Source of the DNA: Bacillus solimangrovi | GTDB taxonomy: Bacteria > Bacillota > Bacilli > Bacillales > Bacillaceae_N | DNA length: 64,000 bases | Reading direction: 5' to 3' | NCBI RefSeq assembly: GCF_001742425.1 | Contig: NZ_MJEH01000005.1 | Location: 1 to 64,000 of the forward strand | In this document: positions 29,352 through 39,043 of the stretch, in pieces | How positions within the stretch are numbered: position 1 is the stretch's first letter | How the letters are laid out: the number at the start of each line of letters is the position of its first letter | Made by a program: the position numbers and the translations under genes | The notes under the pieces: generated by a model | The model's database searches: none | What the model was told of the DNA's origin: nothing | What the model saw: only the letters and a program-made list of their open reading frames with translations

Positions 29352-29897
29352 TTCAATTAACCTCATCTCATGTAACGTTATCAAGCATTACTTGTAAAAT
29401 CATAAACTTCTATCTGTTTCTCCTCAAAATTTAAAAATACAATATAATGACATAACATTCTTATTAGTCAGATAATTACAGATGGAAGGGCAGTTCCTTA
29501 AAATCTCTCACATTATTAAAGATTATATAAAATAGCAACATTTAGTTGCTAAACCTATTTCATGAAGAAAATTAGTTTTTATATAACCCACTTCTTTATA
29601 TTAATAACCCCACTGACAATGCTAAAGAAAAATAAATAATGAAACGATTACACTGGATAACCTTATTTCTCTATATCCCCTTCTATATTCATAAATATTA
29701 TAACAATTCGTTTAAAATAATAGAATAACTACTTTTCTATTATGATAATTTCCCCAACTTACACCTCTTAATGTTTAACATTTTTTATTGCCCCTGGCTA
29801 TTTCACTATTCTCCAAAAATATTTACTTATACACCCAATCAAAACGGATTAATTGATCATATTATACTCCATATAAACTATGAAAGGAGGCGTATCT
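29352..29897. other. Intergenic, AT-rich
   Basis: About 550 bases between the divergent BioF-like and Ena-like genes. It must hold both promoters, but I could not define a convincing sporulation sigma-factor site. Confidence 0.45.
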
Positions 29898-30308
29898 TTG
29901 AGCGCATATATTTCTAAATGCACTTGTTGTGGCAGCAATAAGGACAAGACAGCTTGTTGTGATTGTCCTATAGAAATTGATGACCGAAATGGTGATATTA
30001 ACTTAGCTTGTGGTGATTCATTTACTATTTTCGGTGGAAACTTTGAAGGCCTAGTATCTGGAACTATCCGTGTACTTGAACAATCTAACTGTGGACTTTG
30101 TGTTACAATTACATCAGATTGCGAAGATCATGTATTTAAGATACCTCGTCCAAATCAACCTATATCTGATAACGTATTATCTTTTGCCTTTACAAACGTA
30201 ACTGACATTACTGTTACGTGTTTAAGCGACACGGGCGGAGATTGTTTTGGGAATTATTCATATAAACTTATTGATAGATGCATAAGTACATCACTTCCTA
30301 AACAATAA
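29898..30308 (+). CDS. Cys-rich spore surface protein, Ena-like (DUF3992-type)
   Basis: The 136-residue protein starts at a TTG with a perfect AGGAGG site. It is Cys-rich: CTCCGS and CCDCP at the N-terminus, then about seven further Cys. The last third, with LSFAFTNVTDITVTC, then GDCFGNYSYKL and a terminal DRC, resembles the jelly-roll subunits of Bacillus endospore appendages (Ena), where an N-terminal Cys pair links neighbouring subunits. There is no signal peptide, as expected for mother-cell coat or appendage proteins. The family assignment is by motif only. Confidence 0.5.
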   Translation: MSAYISKCTCCGSNKDKTACCDCPIEIDDRNGDINLACGDSFTIFGGNFEGLVSGTIRVLEQSNCGLCVTITSDCEDHVFKIPRPNQPISDNVLSFAFTNVTDITVTCLSDTGGDCFGNYSYKLIDRCISTSLPKQ

Positions 30309-30510
30309 CCCCCTTCTATCACTTGACTAATTCTAATTAATCGCTCTTAGACGAATATGACTTCGATGAGAGCGACCTATCCTATATAAATGTTATCTAC
30401 GTTTTCAGCTGCAACAAACTAAATTATTTTTAGTATCATCTTACATTTCACCTATTAGTAATTATGTCCCACTTTAAATTACAAAGTTATTTTTAATAAT
30501 AATAGCTCGT

Positions 30511-30744
30511 TTACATATATTTTAATTTATCTTTAATTCCTTCTATATTTTCAAAGTAGCCTGATAAAACTAGTTTTTTCATTTGAAGGTCATGACTTAA
30601 TACCTCTTTTGCATATCCTTCTTCCATCATAAGCATTGCATTTTCTAAACTTTTTACTTTCTCTTCTGTTGAATCTACTGCTTTTTTCATATTCTCTAGT
30701 TCATTCTTCAACAATTTTTCTTTATTCTGTTGTTGATTATTCAT
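30511..30744 (-). CDS. Small coiled-coil protein (77 aa)
   Basis: An almost fully helical, charged protein predicted to be a coiled coil from about residue 8 to 45 (heptads through LENMKKAVDSTEEKVKSLEN). No membrane segment or known domain. The ATG at 30744 has GGGGTG six bases upstream. Its position between spore-surface genes suggests, but does not prove, a coat role. Confidence 0.6.
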   Translation of the reverse strand: MNNQQQNKEKLLKNELENMKKAVDSTEEKVKSLENAMLMMEEGYAKEVLSHDLQMKKLVLSGYFENIEGIKDKLKYM

Positions 30745-31231
30745 GTTCAACACCCCTTCACTGATTCTTTATAACTTATCACTGTTTCTATATTTTCTCG
30801 TAGGTCATAAAATAATATGTAAAACTTAACTTCTAAACAGTGAGTAACGGATTTAGATCATTTAATAGCAGGGCTTTAAACATTTAACAAAATATACCCT
30901 TACATTATAATTCGTTTTTATCGAAAAAATAATAAAAGACTTATGAAACAACTTGTACAAATATAAAATTTACTTTTTGAAAAATAATAAGATACAGTGG
31001 CTTACAAGTATTAATTATTTCCTAGTTTATGTCGGGTGATAAATGAATCAAGAGTATAGCACATTCGACTACTCACAGAACCCAATATTTGAACATAAGC
31101 TAATTGGATTACATATATTAAAGAATAAGAATAACTTCAAGTAAACAACGTTCACCTTTTGTAACATATAACCATATAAAGGCACATTCATTCTTAAAGG
31201 TTTAGTAACTTCAATTAAAAAGGGGATAATC
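30745..31231. other. Intergenic before the gerPF-like gene
   Basis: About 490 AT-rich bases with no gene recognised. It should contain the promoter for the gerPF-like gene. Confidence 0.45.
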
Positions 31232-31453
31232 ATGCCTTCAATTATATGTGGATTTCCCATTAATATTAACAGTGTCAGCGGAATCGTTAATTTCGGTGAT
31301 TCATTAAACACATCTCCTAAGATCACTTCAAAAGCTATTACAGGTTCGGGCGGAGGAAATAATGGTAATTTTGTGAATACGAACAATGGTATTAGCTTAT
31401 CAAACAACTTTGATCCAGATGTCATTGATCAGCCTACAGTTGGTAATATATAA
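31232..31453 (+). CDS. GerPA/GerPF-family spore germination protein
   Basis: The 73-residue product matches the family over its whole length: MPSIICGFPININSVSGIVN at the N-terminus, NFGDSLNTSPK, a Gly/Asn-rich centre and the DPDVIDQPT end. GerP proteins, made in the mother cell, allow small germinants to pass the coat. In B. subtilis gerPA-gerPF form one operon; here the gene is single, so it is an extra paralogue or a separate coat protein. AAGGGG precedes the ATG. Confidence 0.88.
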   Translation: MPSIICGFPININSVSGIVNFGDSLNTSPKITSKAITGSGGGNNGNFVNTNNGISLSNNFDPDVIDQPTVGNI

Positions 31454-31654
31454 GGAAGCAGACGTCACTCGATTTAGAATCTTCTTCCTTATATGATTCT
31501 TCATAACTACATACTTGATTATATTTGAGAATTTTTATAAGGACTTATATTATCCTTTTTTTGAATGTTATATGTATTGTGTATAAAAGTTTCCATCAAT
31601 GTTTTCATATTACTAAACTTCAGATCAATACTTACCAACAACAAAAATAACAAA

Positions 31655-31697
31655 GAATAGACCGCTTCTACATCAAGTATGTGGAAGCGGTCTATTC
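31655..31697 (+). terminator. Long hairpin after the gerPF-like gene
   Basis: GAATAGACCGCTTC (31655-31668) pairs with GAAGCGGTCTATTC (31684-31697), and the stem can extend inward. It lies 200 bases after the gene, with no other gene in the 31454-31854 stretch. Confidence 0.6.
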
Positions 31698-31854
31698 AAA
31701 TTATTCTCCAACCATTTGCAGAATCATTATTAAACAGTCGCTGCTATGTCTCTCTTAGCAAGAGATATCAAAATTTCAAACTATCAACTTATTTTATTTG
31801 GCTACCTTATGTTAATTATTGATGAGTATTAAGTCACGACGACAAAACAACATA

Positions 31855-32538
31855 TTATTCTCTTTTTAATGACAATGTCGATAACCAATTATATAAATAT
31901 ATAGAGACGATTAGTGAAAATACCCCTAGTGAATGACCTGTGATGACATCAGTGGGATAATGTGCTGACAAAACTATACGACTAAAACCAATTGTTAAAG
32001 CCAGACAGATTCCAATTAACCCTACAATGTATTTTGCTTTTATTGATTTAATATTTACTACTAATAAGTACGTAGCGAGTCCATAAGCTAACAATCCCGT
32101 CATAGCATGTCCACTTGGAAAGCTATGGCCAATAGCATCTATAGCCGGATCAATTAAAGGTCGTTCCCTTTGAAAATAATCTTTTAGTAATTTGTTGAAC
32201 TCATTTTGAAGAATAACCGTTGTGATTAGAAGAATTGTTCCTTTCAGATCACGATACCTCCAAATTAACCATGCAGTCATCAATACAAGTAGTGATATTA
32301 CACCTGGCTTGTTACCTAGCCATGTAATTTTGGCAAACATAAAGTATAACAATGATTGTTTATCTTCTATAACAAATATATTTCTAATTGCCGTGTCAAA
32401 CGCAACTTCTTCGGATTGCTGTATAACAGAAGCAACAATCATGAATATTGCAAGTGAAATCATACATAACGCAAAATAACCGAAATGATGAAGAACTTGT
32501 CGTTTATTTTTTACCGTTGTCTGTGTATTCATTTCCAT
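31855..32538 (-). CDS. PAP2-family membrane phosphatase
   Basis: A six-helix membrane protein of 227 residues with the three phosphatase motifs: KDYFQRERP, then FPSGHAMTG, then SRIVLSAHYPTDVI. It would dephosphorylate a lipid such as undecaprenyl pyrophosphate, phosphatidate or phosphatidylglycerophosphate. It begins two bases after the glycerophosphodiesterase gene, so the two are probably co-transcribed and may act together in lipid or teichoic-acid turnover. Confidence 0.9.
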   Translation of the reverse strand: MEMNTQTTVKNKRQVLHHFGYFALCMISLAIFMIVASVIQQSEEVAFDTAIRNIFVIEDKQSLLYFMFAKITWLGNKPGVISLLVLMTAWLIWRYRDLKGTILLITTVILQNEFNKLLKDYFQRERPLIDPAIDAIGHSFPSGHAMTGLLAYGLATYLLVVNIKSIKAKYIVGLIGICLALTIGFSRIVLSAHYPTDVITGHSLGVFSLIVSIYLYNWLSTLSLKRE

Positions 32539-32540
32539 AT

Positions 32541-33473
32541 TTATTCATCCACTCCTTTTTGCCTTAATAAATGAATTGCTTTGTTTGGATAATCCGTCAT
32601 TATTCCGTCAGCACCTTGTTCAAGTAAAAACTCCATCATATCTGTATCATTAATTGTCCAGTATTGTACGGCTATGTTTCTTTCATGAGCTGAGTCTATT
32701 AATCTTTTTGTAGTTAGATCAAATATACTTGAGTGAGTAGGTAGTTGCATTGCTTTTTCCTTCAAAGGATAGATATTTCCTAAAAATAACTCGTTTAAAA
32801 TGACAAAATTTTTAGTAGTTTTACTTGCTGTACTAATTGCTACCCTACCATTAGTTATATCATAAAAATAATTCGCAATTTCGTCATAAAATGAGCTGAC
32901 TATCACTTTGTTTTCCATATTATAATGGTTAATAATATCAGCAAACTTATCTGCTAACTCTGTATCATTTTCTTTTAATTCGATTACCATAGGCATATGG
33001 TCGAACGATTCAAGCACTTCTGTTAATAGAGGAATTGTAATCCCCTTCCCTCTATATGGGTATGAGCCATCAGGTCCTACAAACTGATAACCTGCATCAA
33101 ATGATTTCAGTTTTTCTATCGTATAGTCTGACACGTTACCTTTTCCGTTAGTCGTCCGATCAATTGATTCGTCGTGAATGACAATCACTTGTCCGTCTTT
33201 CGAAAGCCTGACATCAAACTCCAATATATCTACACCTAATGACTCAGAAAGTGTAAACGCTTCCAGTGTATTTTCAGGAGCGATTCCTGCCCCCCCTCGA
33301 TGTGCAATTATATCAGGAGAGCTACTACCAATACGTATAAAGTCATTATCGTCGTGCTTTTTAACTGGAATAAAATTGATAATAATAAATAACAAAATGA
33401 AAGAGATAAGACCTATTAATATACTTTTTGTAAACTTTGTCCTCTTTTTTCCCTTTTGTACCACAACCTCCAC
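32541..33473 (-). CDS. Membrane-anchored glycerophosphodiester phosphodiesterase
   Basis: The 310-residue protein has an N-terminal membrane anchor (about residues 17-37) and an extracytoplasmic GDPD TIM barrel. Catalytic signatures are visible: AHRGGAGIAPENTLEAF, DVRLSKDGQVIVIHD (metal ligands and catalytic His), and the C-terminal QYWTIND and GADGIMTDYP. It cleaves glycerophosphodiesters to glycerol-3-phosphate and an alcohol. Start is GTG with GGGGGA upstream. First gene of a two-gene unit with the PAP2 phosphatase. Confidence 0.92.
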   Translation of the reverse strand: MEVVVQKGKKRTKFTKSILIGLISFILLFIIINFIPVKKHDDNDFIRIGSSSPDIIAHRGGAGIAPENTLEAFTLSESLGVDILEFDVRLSKDGQVIVIHDESIDRTTNGKGNVSDYTIEKLKSFDAGYQFVGPDGSYPYRGKGITIPLLTEVLESFDHMPMVIELKENDTELADKFADIINHYNMENKVIVSSFYDEIANYFYDITNGRVAISTASKTTKNFVILNELFLGNIYPLKEKAMQLPTHSSIFDLTTKRLIDSAHERNIAVQYWTINDTDMMEFLLEQGADGIMTDYPNKAIHLLRQKGVDE

Positions 33474-34321
33474 ATCGTTTCCCCCTTGTTAATGTATGTA
33501 TCATAGCAATCATATGAAGATACTCATAAAATCATGATTCTTCTATAGAACATGCTATGTGAAACAACTCCACAAGTATTTTACACGATTAATATTAATT
33601 TTATATGAATTCTATATTAATATAAAAGATACCTCCTAAATAAGATAAGTAAGTTAGTTACTGTAAAAAACATCTGTACAGTAAAATCATGAAAATTAAC
33701 TAGTAAATAGAAATATTGTTAAAGTATGTTTGGAAATGACTAATGTATTAAAGTCAATACTTGGAGCTATTATCTAAAATATAAACATTGTTTTTTTATC
33801 TAACTGATGAGGATTGGACTAGTTGATCGTAAAAATATAAAAAATTAACTGTTTTTTTTGATTGTAATGATTAAATTGATAGAATTTTCAGTTTTATTTA
33901 TTTATAACTATCTTAAAATTGATCTATCCATTATCTGCACACGCTTACCTTCTTTGTTTCTATATTATTATGTTCTTCACCTCCCTACCTCTAATTCCTA
34001 TCTACTGAAATTTCCATTCATCAACTCAATTATTATTTAAAAATCTTTACAATCAATTAAACTCCAATTTTTATATCAGTTAATTTATCTATACAAGCAT
34101 TCTTGCTTTTGAATACTTTATATTGGCAGCAAACTCACTTCCTAAAGTTGTTACCTTTATGTGGAGAAGTTGATGAGTTTTAAAGTGAGCGGCTTTTATA
34201 TTAAAGAATGAAGTGAGATATGTCAAAGAAAATGAAAGAGGACGTGTAGTTTAACAAAAACCCATTTTTTATTCTTTTCATTAAATTAGGGAAAGAACGA
34301 AAGTCCATCCCTAAAATAAAA
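33474..34321. other. Long AT-rich intergenic region
   Basis: About 850 bases with no supported gene. A 60-codon frame at 33858-34040 lacks a ribosome binding site and is very rich in Tyr, Leu and Ile, so I do not call it. Confidence 0.5.
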
Positions 34322-34606
34322 TTAAAATAATGGAGGTGCACTAATTGCTATAACTGTTTTTCCATCGTTTCTAATTAATTCAAGATCAAATTTATTTGTA
34401 ACTGTATCAAAGTCCAGACCTACTCTAATTATAACTATTTCATATAACTCATTTCCTATATCTTTTATCTTAATGAAAATAGGAGAATCAATTTGAACAG
34501 CATAGAAAGGAGTAGTAACTTTTACAATAAATAAACTTGGCTTTGAGATACTTATTTTTATTTCATTAAGGCTAACTTTTTCAACTAGAAATTCATGTTC
34601 CTCCAT
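34322..34606 (-). CDS. Unrecognised small beta-rich protein (94 aa)
   Basis: The sequence is rich in alternating Ile, Val and charged residues (KISISKPSLFIVKVTTPF, IDSPIFIKIKDIG), suggesting a beta-sandwich. There is no signal peptide. It lies three bases after the next gene on the same strand and is surely co-transcribed with it. No family is recognised. The neighbouring spore-surface genes raise the possibility of coat proteins. Confidence 0.55.
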   Translation of the reverse strand: MEEHEFLVEKVSLNEIKISISKPSLFIVKVTTPFYAVQIDSPIFIKIKDIGNELYEIVIIRVGLDFDTVTNKFDLELIRNDGKTVIAISAPPLF

Positions 34607-34609
34607 TTT

Positions 34610-34912
34610 TTACACCTTAAAAACTATAGATGCTAATCTAGTAGGAGCCTGTTCTGAAACTCCATTAAGAATACGAGAAACTAATATTTCACCTGCAATA
34701 GACTGTGTTTCCAATGCACCTTCAGCATCAACAAACTCTGTTAAGACATTAAATTGAGTCTCGGCTACACCCTCTTCTACTGAAACAGCTATTACAGGAG
34801 TGACCAAAGTTTCATGTGATTGCGTCTCAATATCATACAATGGAACACTAAGATTTTGTAATAAGTTCTCATCATCTAATCTAACTCTCAACTGATTATT
34901 TTCAAGTGCCAT
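34610..34912 (-). CDS. Unrecognised small acidic protein (100 aa)
   Basis: The acidic product begins MALENNQLRVRLDDENLLQN and is rich in Val, Glu and Thr with almost no Lys, suggesting a beta-rich fold. It has a strong AAGGAG ribosome binding site and is the first gene of a two-gene unit. There is no signal peptide, Cys or known motif. Function unknown. Confidence 0.6.
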   Translation of the reverse strand: MALENNQLRVRLDDENLLQNLSVPLYDIETQSHETLVTPVIAVSVEEGVAETQFNVLTEFVDAEGALETQSIAGEILVSRILNGVSEQAPTRLASIVFKV

Positions 34913-35643
34913 TAAACCTTTCTCCTTTCATAAAAATTCCCATCGTTATTAAACTAAATGGTAATATATTCTATTCACTCAATATGTAATTGATTGGACA
35001 ACTTTACTGGTTTCAATGCCTTTTTTCTAATATATGAAATTATAATTATTGAAAATTACTACTTGGTTTATGAGTATATTTGTTTTGTTACATAACGATA
35101 TAGAGGGTGATAGTTAGCTAGTTTTTTTAAAATGTAATTTCATGTATTTGGAATATAATGTTATCATGAATGTAAATAAATCGTAACGAGGAGCATTATA
35201 GTGAAAATTAATGTGTTTTTTCTCAGTTTTTATTATTGTATACATATTGATTTAACCAAAATAGAAAACAAAACAATCTAGTGAAGATTCAGCGAATAAA
35301 GAAAGCATGGTTTATAAAGTTTAAATACCTATTATTACCTTTGCTATTGTATGAAGCACTATCCAATACTTATCTAATCAAAAAAGAAGATATCAAAACC
35401 TTTGGTGGTCATTGGAAATAGTATTTTTTCATCATCAATAAAATCTGTTCTAACTCTTTAAATCTTCCTATTAGTATTCTTGTACACATTTTTCACTAAA
35501 ATTCTATGTTTAGCTTAAAATTATGATTTAAATCTATGTTCTTAATACCTTCACTCATCACTTTCATATCCTTTTATTTCTTGTATTGAATTTCATGAGT
35601 CATAGAATATTAATTTAATTATTAGATGAAAGGTTAGATTACC
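34913..35643. other. AT-rich intergenic region
   Basis: About 730 bases. Apart from a possible decayed small exported-protein gene at 35201-35324, nothing is recognised. Confidence 0.45.
35201..35324 (+). pseudogene. Possible decayed small lipoprotein gene
   Basis: ACGAGGAG precedes a GTG at 35201. The frame starts MKINVFFLSFYYC, like a signal peptide, but stops after 26 codons at 35281. A second frame then continues as QSSEDSANKESMVYKV to a stop at 35324, the sort of Ser/Glu/Lys linker that follows a lipobox. A frameshift within the T-rich tract would explain this. Evidence is weak. Confidence 0.3.
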
Positions 35644-35901
35644 GTGAAGTTATTTCAACGAACACCAATGTTCTTTATATTCACAGCTATATCAATTACT
35701 GGTTCTGCATTTTATTCAATCTTTAAAGCATTTGAGAATTACGGAAAGCCGTTATCTGCTTACGCAGATCCACTTTGGTTCTATATCTTTATGTTTTTAT
35801 TTATAACAGTAAAAACATCGTTAATTTGGGTAACGATCACGAATATAACGTACTATGTAATAAAACGCTTAATTCAAATAGTTTTCAATTTGATTTTCTG
35901 A
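35644..35901 (+). CDS. Small two-helix membrane protein (85 aa)
   Basis: The GTG at 35644 begins a product with two hydrophobic segments (about residues 10-27 and 45-75) linked by a polar loop with YGKPLSAYADP. There is no known family. AAAGG lies upstream at moderate distance. It is comparable in size and layout to the small membrane proteins at 38587 and 54483 but not clearly homologous. Confidence 0.5.
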   Translation: MKLFQRTPMFFIFTAISITGSAFYSIFKAFENYGKPLSAYADPLWFYIFMFLFITVKTSLIWVTITNITYYVIKRLIQIVFNLIF

Positions 35902-36012
35902 CTTTTACTTTTAAGATTATACTGTTATTGCTAATTCTTATCGTATTAAAAAGTTCTATGATAAAAATGAACTTGTTTATGATTTTTTATTAAACCAAGT
36001 CCATAAAATTAA

Positions 36013-36495
36013 TTATAACTGTTCCATCTTTATATTTTTATCTTTAAAATATATTTGAATATTTGCACCTGACGAAAATAATACTTCAAAGCTTATAGTT
36101 TCATCATCAACTGACAAGAACTCTTCTTGAAGCCAAGAATCTGTAGTTGGTGCGAATATCCTATACGAATTTTGATATAAATGTTTAAATTTGAAAGTTT
36201 GAATGTCGTCAAAAGAAAGTTTCCATAGTTTCCGTTCATCTGTAAGAATTAAATCAATGTTTGTATTGAATAAACTAATATGATCGATAGTCAATTTTTC
36301 TAACTCGTAATCATGGAAACCAAATTTTATAAATCGATTGTAAATATGAGTAGGTAATCTATTTATTAAATTTTTATAAGATTTCCAATATAAGCTACCA
36401 TTATCATTCCATTGTTGCTCGGCTTCTTCAATAATTTCTCTATTTAAACCGCCATGATTCATTGTTGAAATTAAATCGTAAGTGAAATATTTCAT
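36013..36495 (-). CDS. DUF4085-like protein, shorter paralogue (160 aa)
   Basis: It starts MKYFTYDLISTMNHGG and shares its opening and general pattern with the next gene upstream. It keeps the central PTHIYNRFIKFGFHDYELEKL region and the SYRIFAPTTDSWLQEE end. DUF4085 proteins are cytoplasmic, often present in several copies near toxin or surface-protein loci, and are of unknown function; an immunity role has been imagined but not shown here. AAGGAG lies eleven bases upstream. The two genes are 31 bases apart on the same strand. Confidence 0.65.
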   Translation of the reverse strand: MKYFTYDLISTMNHGGLNREIIEEAEQQWNDNGSLYWKSYKNLINRLPTHIYNRFIKFGFHDYELEKLTIDHISLFNTNIDLILTDERKLWKLSFDDIQTFKFKHLYQNSYRIFAPTTDSWLQEEFLSVDDETISFEVLFSSGANIQIYFKDKNIKMEQL

Positions 36496-36526
36496 TATGT
36501 CTCATACTCCTTAAATTGAAGATTAA

Positions 36527-37153
36527 TTAATAACTATGATCAATCAACACATCATCTGCTATAAGTAGTAACTCACTCATGTCATCGAATAAAACACGTA
36601 ATTCAAATCCGTTTTCCACAGGATACAGCTCATTATAAAGCCAGTATCTCCCTAATAAATTGTCAGGAATAGATAGTTTATGAGTATCGATGAAGGTAAA
36701 TTTCAAATCACGATCATTGAATGTCATTTCAAAATTCGAATTATTTCTATTAAACTCTAAAACCCTTGAGTCGTGCATTCTGATTTCATGAATTTTCCGA
36801 GCATTTGTTGGTATCAAGCTTTTTATTGATTCAAAATGGCTGTTATACTCTGTAAAGACATCATCTATTTTTTCTCTTGTATCTCTCAACCAACCTTCTA
36901 TCATCATTTTAAGCTCAGGTGATGGATATGTAGAATTTAGTGTCCCATTAATAATATATGGATGAAATGACTTAGGAAGATATTTCAGCAAATCCTCTTT
37001 TCGTATATCTAACTCTTCCCGACAATCTTCTATATAATCACTTTCACTGCCGAACCCCAATTTATATTCTTCCCATTCTTCAATTGTTTCAGGAAAAATA
37101 AAGAAACCCATTAATGTCATTTCGTTATACCATTCTCTTGTGAAATACTTCAA
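36527..37153 (-). CDS. DUF4085 protein (208 aa)
   Basis: Family features: MKYFTREWYNEM at the start, then LKYLPKSFHPYIINGTLN, a central SIKSLIPTNARKIHEIRMHDS and a C-terminal beta region. It is cytoplasmic with no membrane segment. The start is TTG with GGAGAG upstream. It precedes the shorter paralogue at 36013, probably as one transcript. Function unknown. Confidence 0.72.
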   Translation of the reverse strand: MKYFTREWYNEMTLMGFFIFPETIEEWEEYKLGFGSESDYIEDCREELDIRKEDLLKYLPKSFHPYIINGTLNSTYPSPELKMMIEGWLRDTREKIDDVFTEYNSHFESIKSLIPTNARKIHEIRMHDSRVLEFNRNNSNFEMTFNDRDLKFTFIDTHKLSIPDNLLGRYWLYNELYPVENGFELRVLFDDMSELLLIADDVLIDHSY

Positions 37154-37359
37154 ATTATCATTTCTCTCCTAACAATTTCAACTATGCAATTTCCTTCTTT
37201 ATAATCTAATTTAACTCTGTTCTCCAATAACCTTAATTTATTGATGTTATACGATTTTATTGCTCAGACTAACTTCTTTGTCATTTATATCATCTCATTA
37301 ATGTTGTTAAAGTTAATAAAGTCAGCGTAAGCTTAGGACTAGTAATGTAAAATATTTCA

Positions 37360-37759
37360 TCAATAGATTCTAATAATTCTAATTGTCCTAAATTTTACTT
37401 CAAATTCATAATGAAGCCTAGTAACTTTTTTATATTTGACTTTATCTTCAAAAATTTCTTGGACTTTTTTCTCGAACAACTTTATGTCTTTTTTATCATG
37501 TACATCTAACGCGACTCTCACTAAAATTTTTTGGGTCACTATTTTTTTCTTTAATTCTTCCATTCAATTTATCATTCTTTATTTCTTCTATTTTACTTGG
37601 GTTTAATTTGATTGACGTATTTATTTCAATCTTAAAATCACTAGATACTTGACCTTGATAAATTGATTTCACTTTGATTCTTTCATGATGGGCATTTAAT
37701 GAATTTGTTAAATCATGCTTTGTACATGAAAGGGTTAATAATTTAACAAGTATCATCAA
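37360..37759 (-). pseudogene. Frameshifted small lipoprotein gene
   Basis: Two overlapping frames make one protein if a base is changed in an A-run near 37550. The upstream frame (from 37759) has a short hydrophobic start and a lipobox-like TLSC, then HDLTNSLNAHHERIKVKS. The downstream frame reads VTQKILVRVALDVHDKKD and ends at 37360. The junction is in GAAAAAAAT-type sequence. It is either a decayed gene or a homopolymer sequencing error. The product would be a small surface lipoprotein of unknown function. Confidence 0.5.
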
Positions 37760-38148
37760 TATACTCTGTCCTTTTAATATAGCTAAACCTCACCTTATTC
37801 TTCCAGTTTAATTTCACTATATAAAAGTGTATTTAACTATTTTTTTAATTTTTTCTTAAATCCTGTATACAACTCTTAATTTTCATTTTTTCAATCAATA
37901 TTTACATTAATGAACAAATACAATCTTACACATAAACAATCTACAATCGTTATTCCGAAGATTGGTTCTAGCTCACCTACCATTAATTTTTCAAAAATAA
38001 AACCATGATTTCATCACAATATTACTTGAAATGGTCCGTTGTTAAATGATGATTAATAGGACATAGTTGAATACAAAAATTTAAAATATTGTAATATTTT
38101 ATAAAAATATGTTATTATTCACCTATATAAATGATGTGAATTATACTG
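37760..38148. other. AT-rich intergenic region, partly duplicated at 51.4 kb
   Basis: The last 60 bases (around AATATTGTAATATTTTATAAAAATATG) resemble the sequence just before the intact Trp-rich gene at 51543, so the promoter region was duplicated too. No gene is seen. Confidence 0.45.
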
Positions 38149-38292
38149 TTGAAAAGACTGACTCTTATGTTTTCATTAGCTATAGCAATTGCTAACTTAA
38201 CACCTAAAGATGGTAAATACATAGACGAAGTTTGGTGTACTTATAGCTTCCCTTTTTCACCACATGAAACAAAATACTCTGATTGGATTTAG
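38149..38292 (+). pseudogene. Decayed copy of the Trp-rich secreted protein gene
   Basis: A TTG start opens a 47-codon frame whose beginning (TLMFSLAIAIANLTP) and end (DWI then a stop) match the gene at 51543. The signal-peptidase region and about 35 internal residues are lost, and the final TGG is a TAG stop. The sequence after the stop, including the hairpin with GGAGATCATCTTTTT, is also shared with the intact copy. Confidence 0.75.
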
Positions 38293-38411
38293 AGTAATTA
38301 GTAAAAAAGATGATCTAAGTAATCTATGGAGATCATCTTTTTAATATTTAGATAGTTATAGATAATGTAATTGTCAATAAAATAATGCTTCTATCACTAA
38401 TGAAAATAAAA

Positions 38412-38466
38412 GACTGATGAAAAGAATATTATTTTCATCATCAGTCCCTCTGTCCTTCAAACAAAC
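38412..38466 (-). repeat. Repeated terminator hairpin, copy 1
   Basis: GACTGATGA pairs with the TCATCAGTC at 38437-38445, followed by the tail CTGTCCTTCAAACA. Two more copies occur at 51903 and 52225. On the minus strand it ends in a T-rich tract, so it is a minus-strand terminator whose gene is now gone. Confidence 0.7.
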
Positions 38467-38467
38467 A

Positions 38468-38552
38468 TATGAAATATATATTCAAAATGGACTTTCTAAT
38501 AAAAAGGTTGTGATCTCTTGCCATGATCATCGTGTGAAGCATTCGTCATTAG
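38468..38552 (+). pseudogene. Remnant of the 54188-type gene (3' end)
   Basis: The codons read YEIYIQNGLSNKKV, matching YEMYVQNGFSNKKI at the end of the 79-residue protein at 54188. The following GTGAAGCATTCG..TCAT is also shared with sequence after that gene. No start is left. Confidence 0.65.
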
Positions 38553-38586
38553 AAAAAAATGTGACTAGATAAGGAGTTTAATCTTC

Positions 38587-38844
38587 ATGCAAAGTAAATT
38601 TGTTCAGAAATGGGGAAGAACAAGAGAATTCGGTAAACAAAAGTATATGGTTCAAAAAGTTCCTGTTGTTTTTATAATAACTACTATTCTTGCTTTTTTA
38701 TTAAATGAACCTTATTTAACTTCTCATTCAAGTATCGGTGAATGGATTTTTATTATATCTTGGTATCTACTTGCCTCTTTTTTCATCTCCTCCTTTTTAT
38801 GTAATTTAAAATGGAAAATAAACAAAAAAATTCCTCTCTTTTAA
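38587..38844 (+). CDS. Small membrane protein (85 aa)
   Basis: A positively charged N-terminus (WGRTREFGKQKYMVQK) precedes two hydrophobic segments at about residues 28-43 and 52-75. AAGGAG lies ten bases before the ATG. No family recognised. It occupies the same relative place as the membrane gene at 54483 in the second copy of this gene block, although the two proteins are not clearly similar. Confidence 0.55.
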   Translation: MQSKFVQKWGRTREFGKQKYMVQKVPVVFIITTILAFLLNEPYLTSHSSIGEWIFIISWYLLASFFISSFLCNLKWKINKKIPLF

Positions 38845-39043
38845 AAAATAACAAATGTTTACTTTTGAAAGTGCAAGACAGATGTGCCTATCTCTCAACT
38901 GCTTATAAGAGATATGTTCTCTTATGTGCTTATACAAAGGTTTATCAGTTAAAAGTTAAAGAGTGCAGTTTTAATCAAAATTTATGAAACCAAATCTATT
39001 AGAATACGTTAATTTAGTAGAATTTGTATTGAGGGAGTTCATA

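Noticed and set aside
31069-31425. 118-codon minus-strand frame
   Set aside because: It is the antisense of the clear gerPF-like gene and has no ribosome binding site.
33858-34040. 60-codon frame in the long intergenic region
   Set aside because: No ribosome binding site, extreme Tyr/Leu/Ile/Ser composition and no family resemblance.
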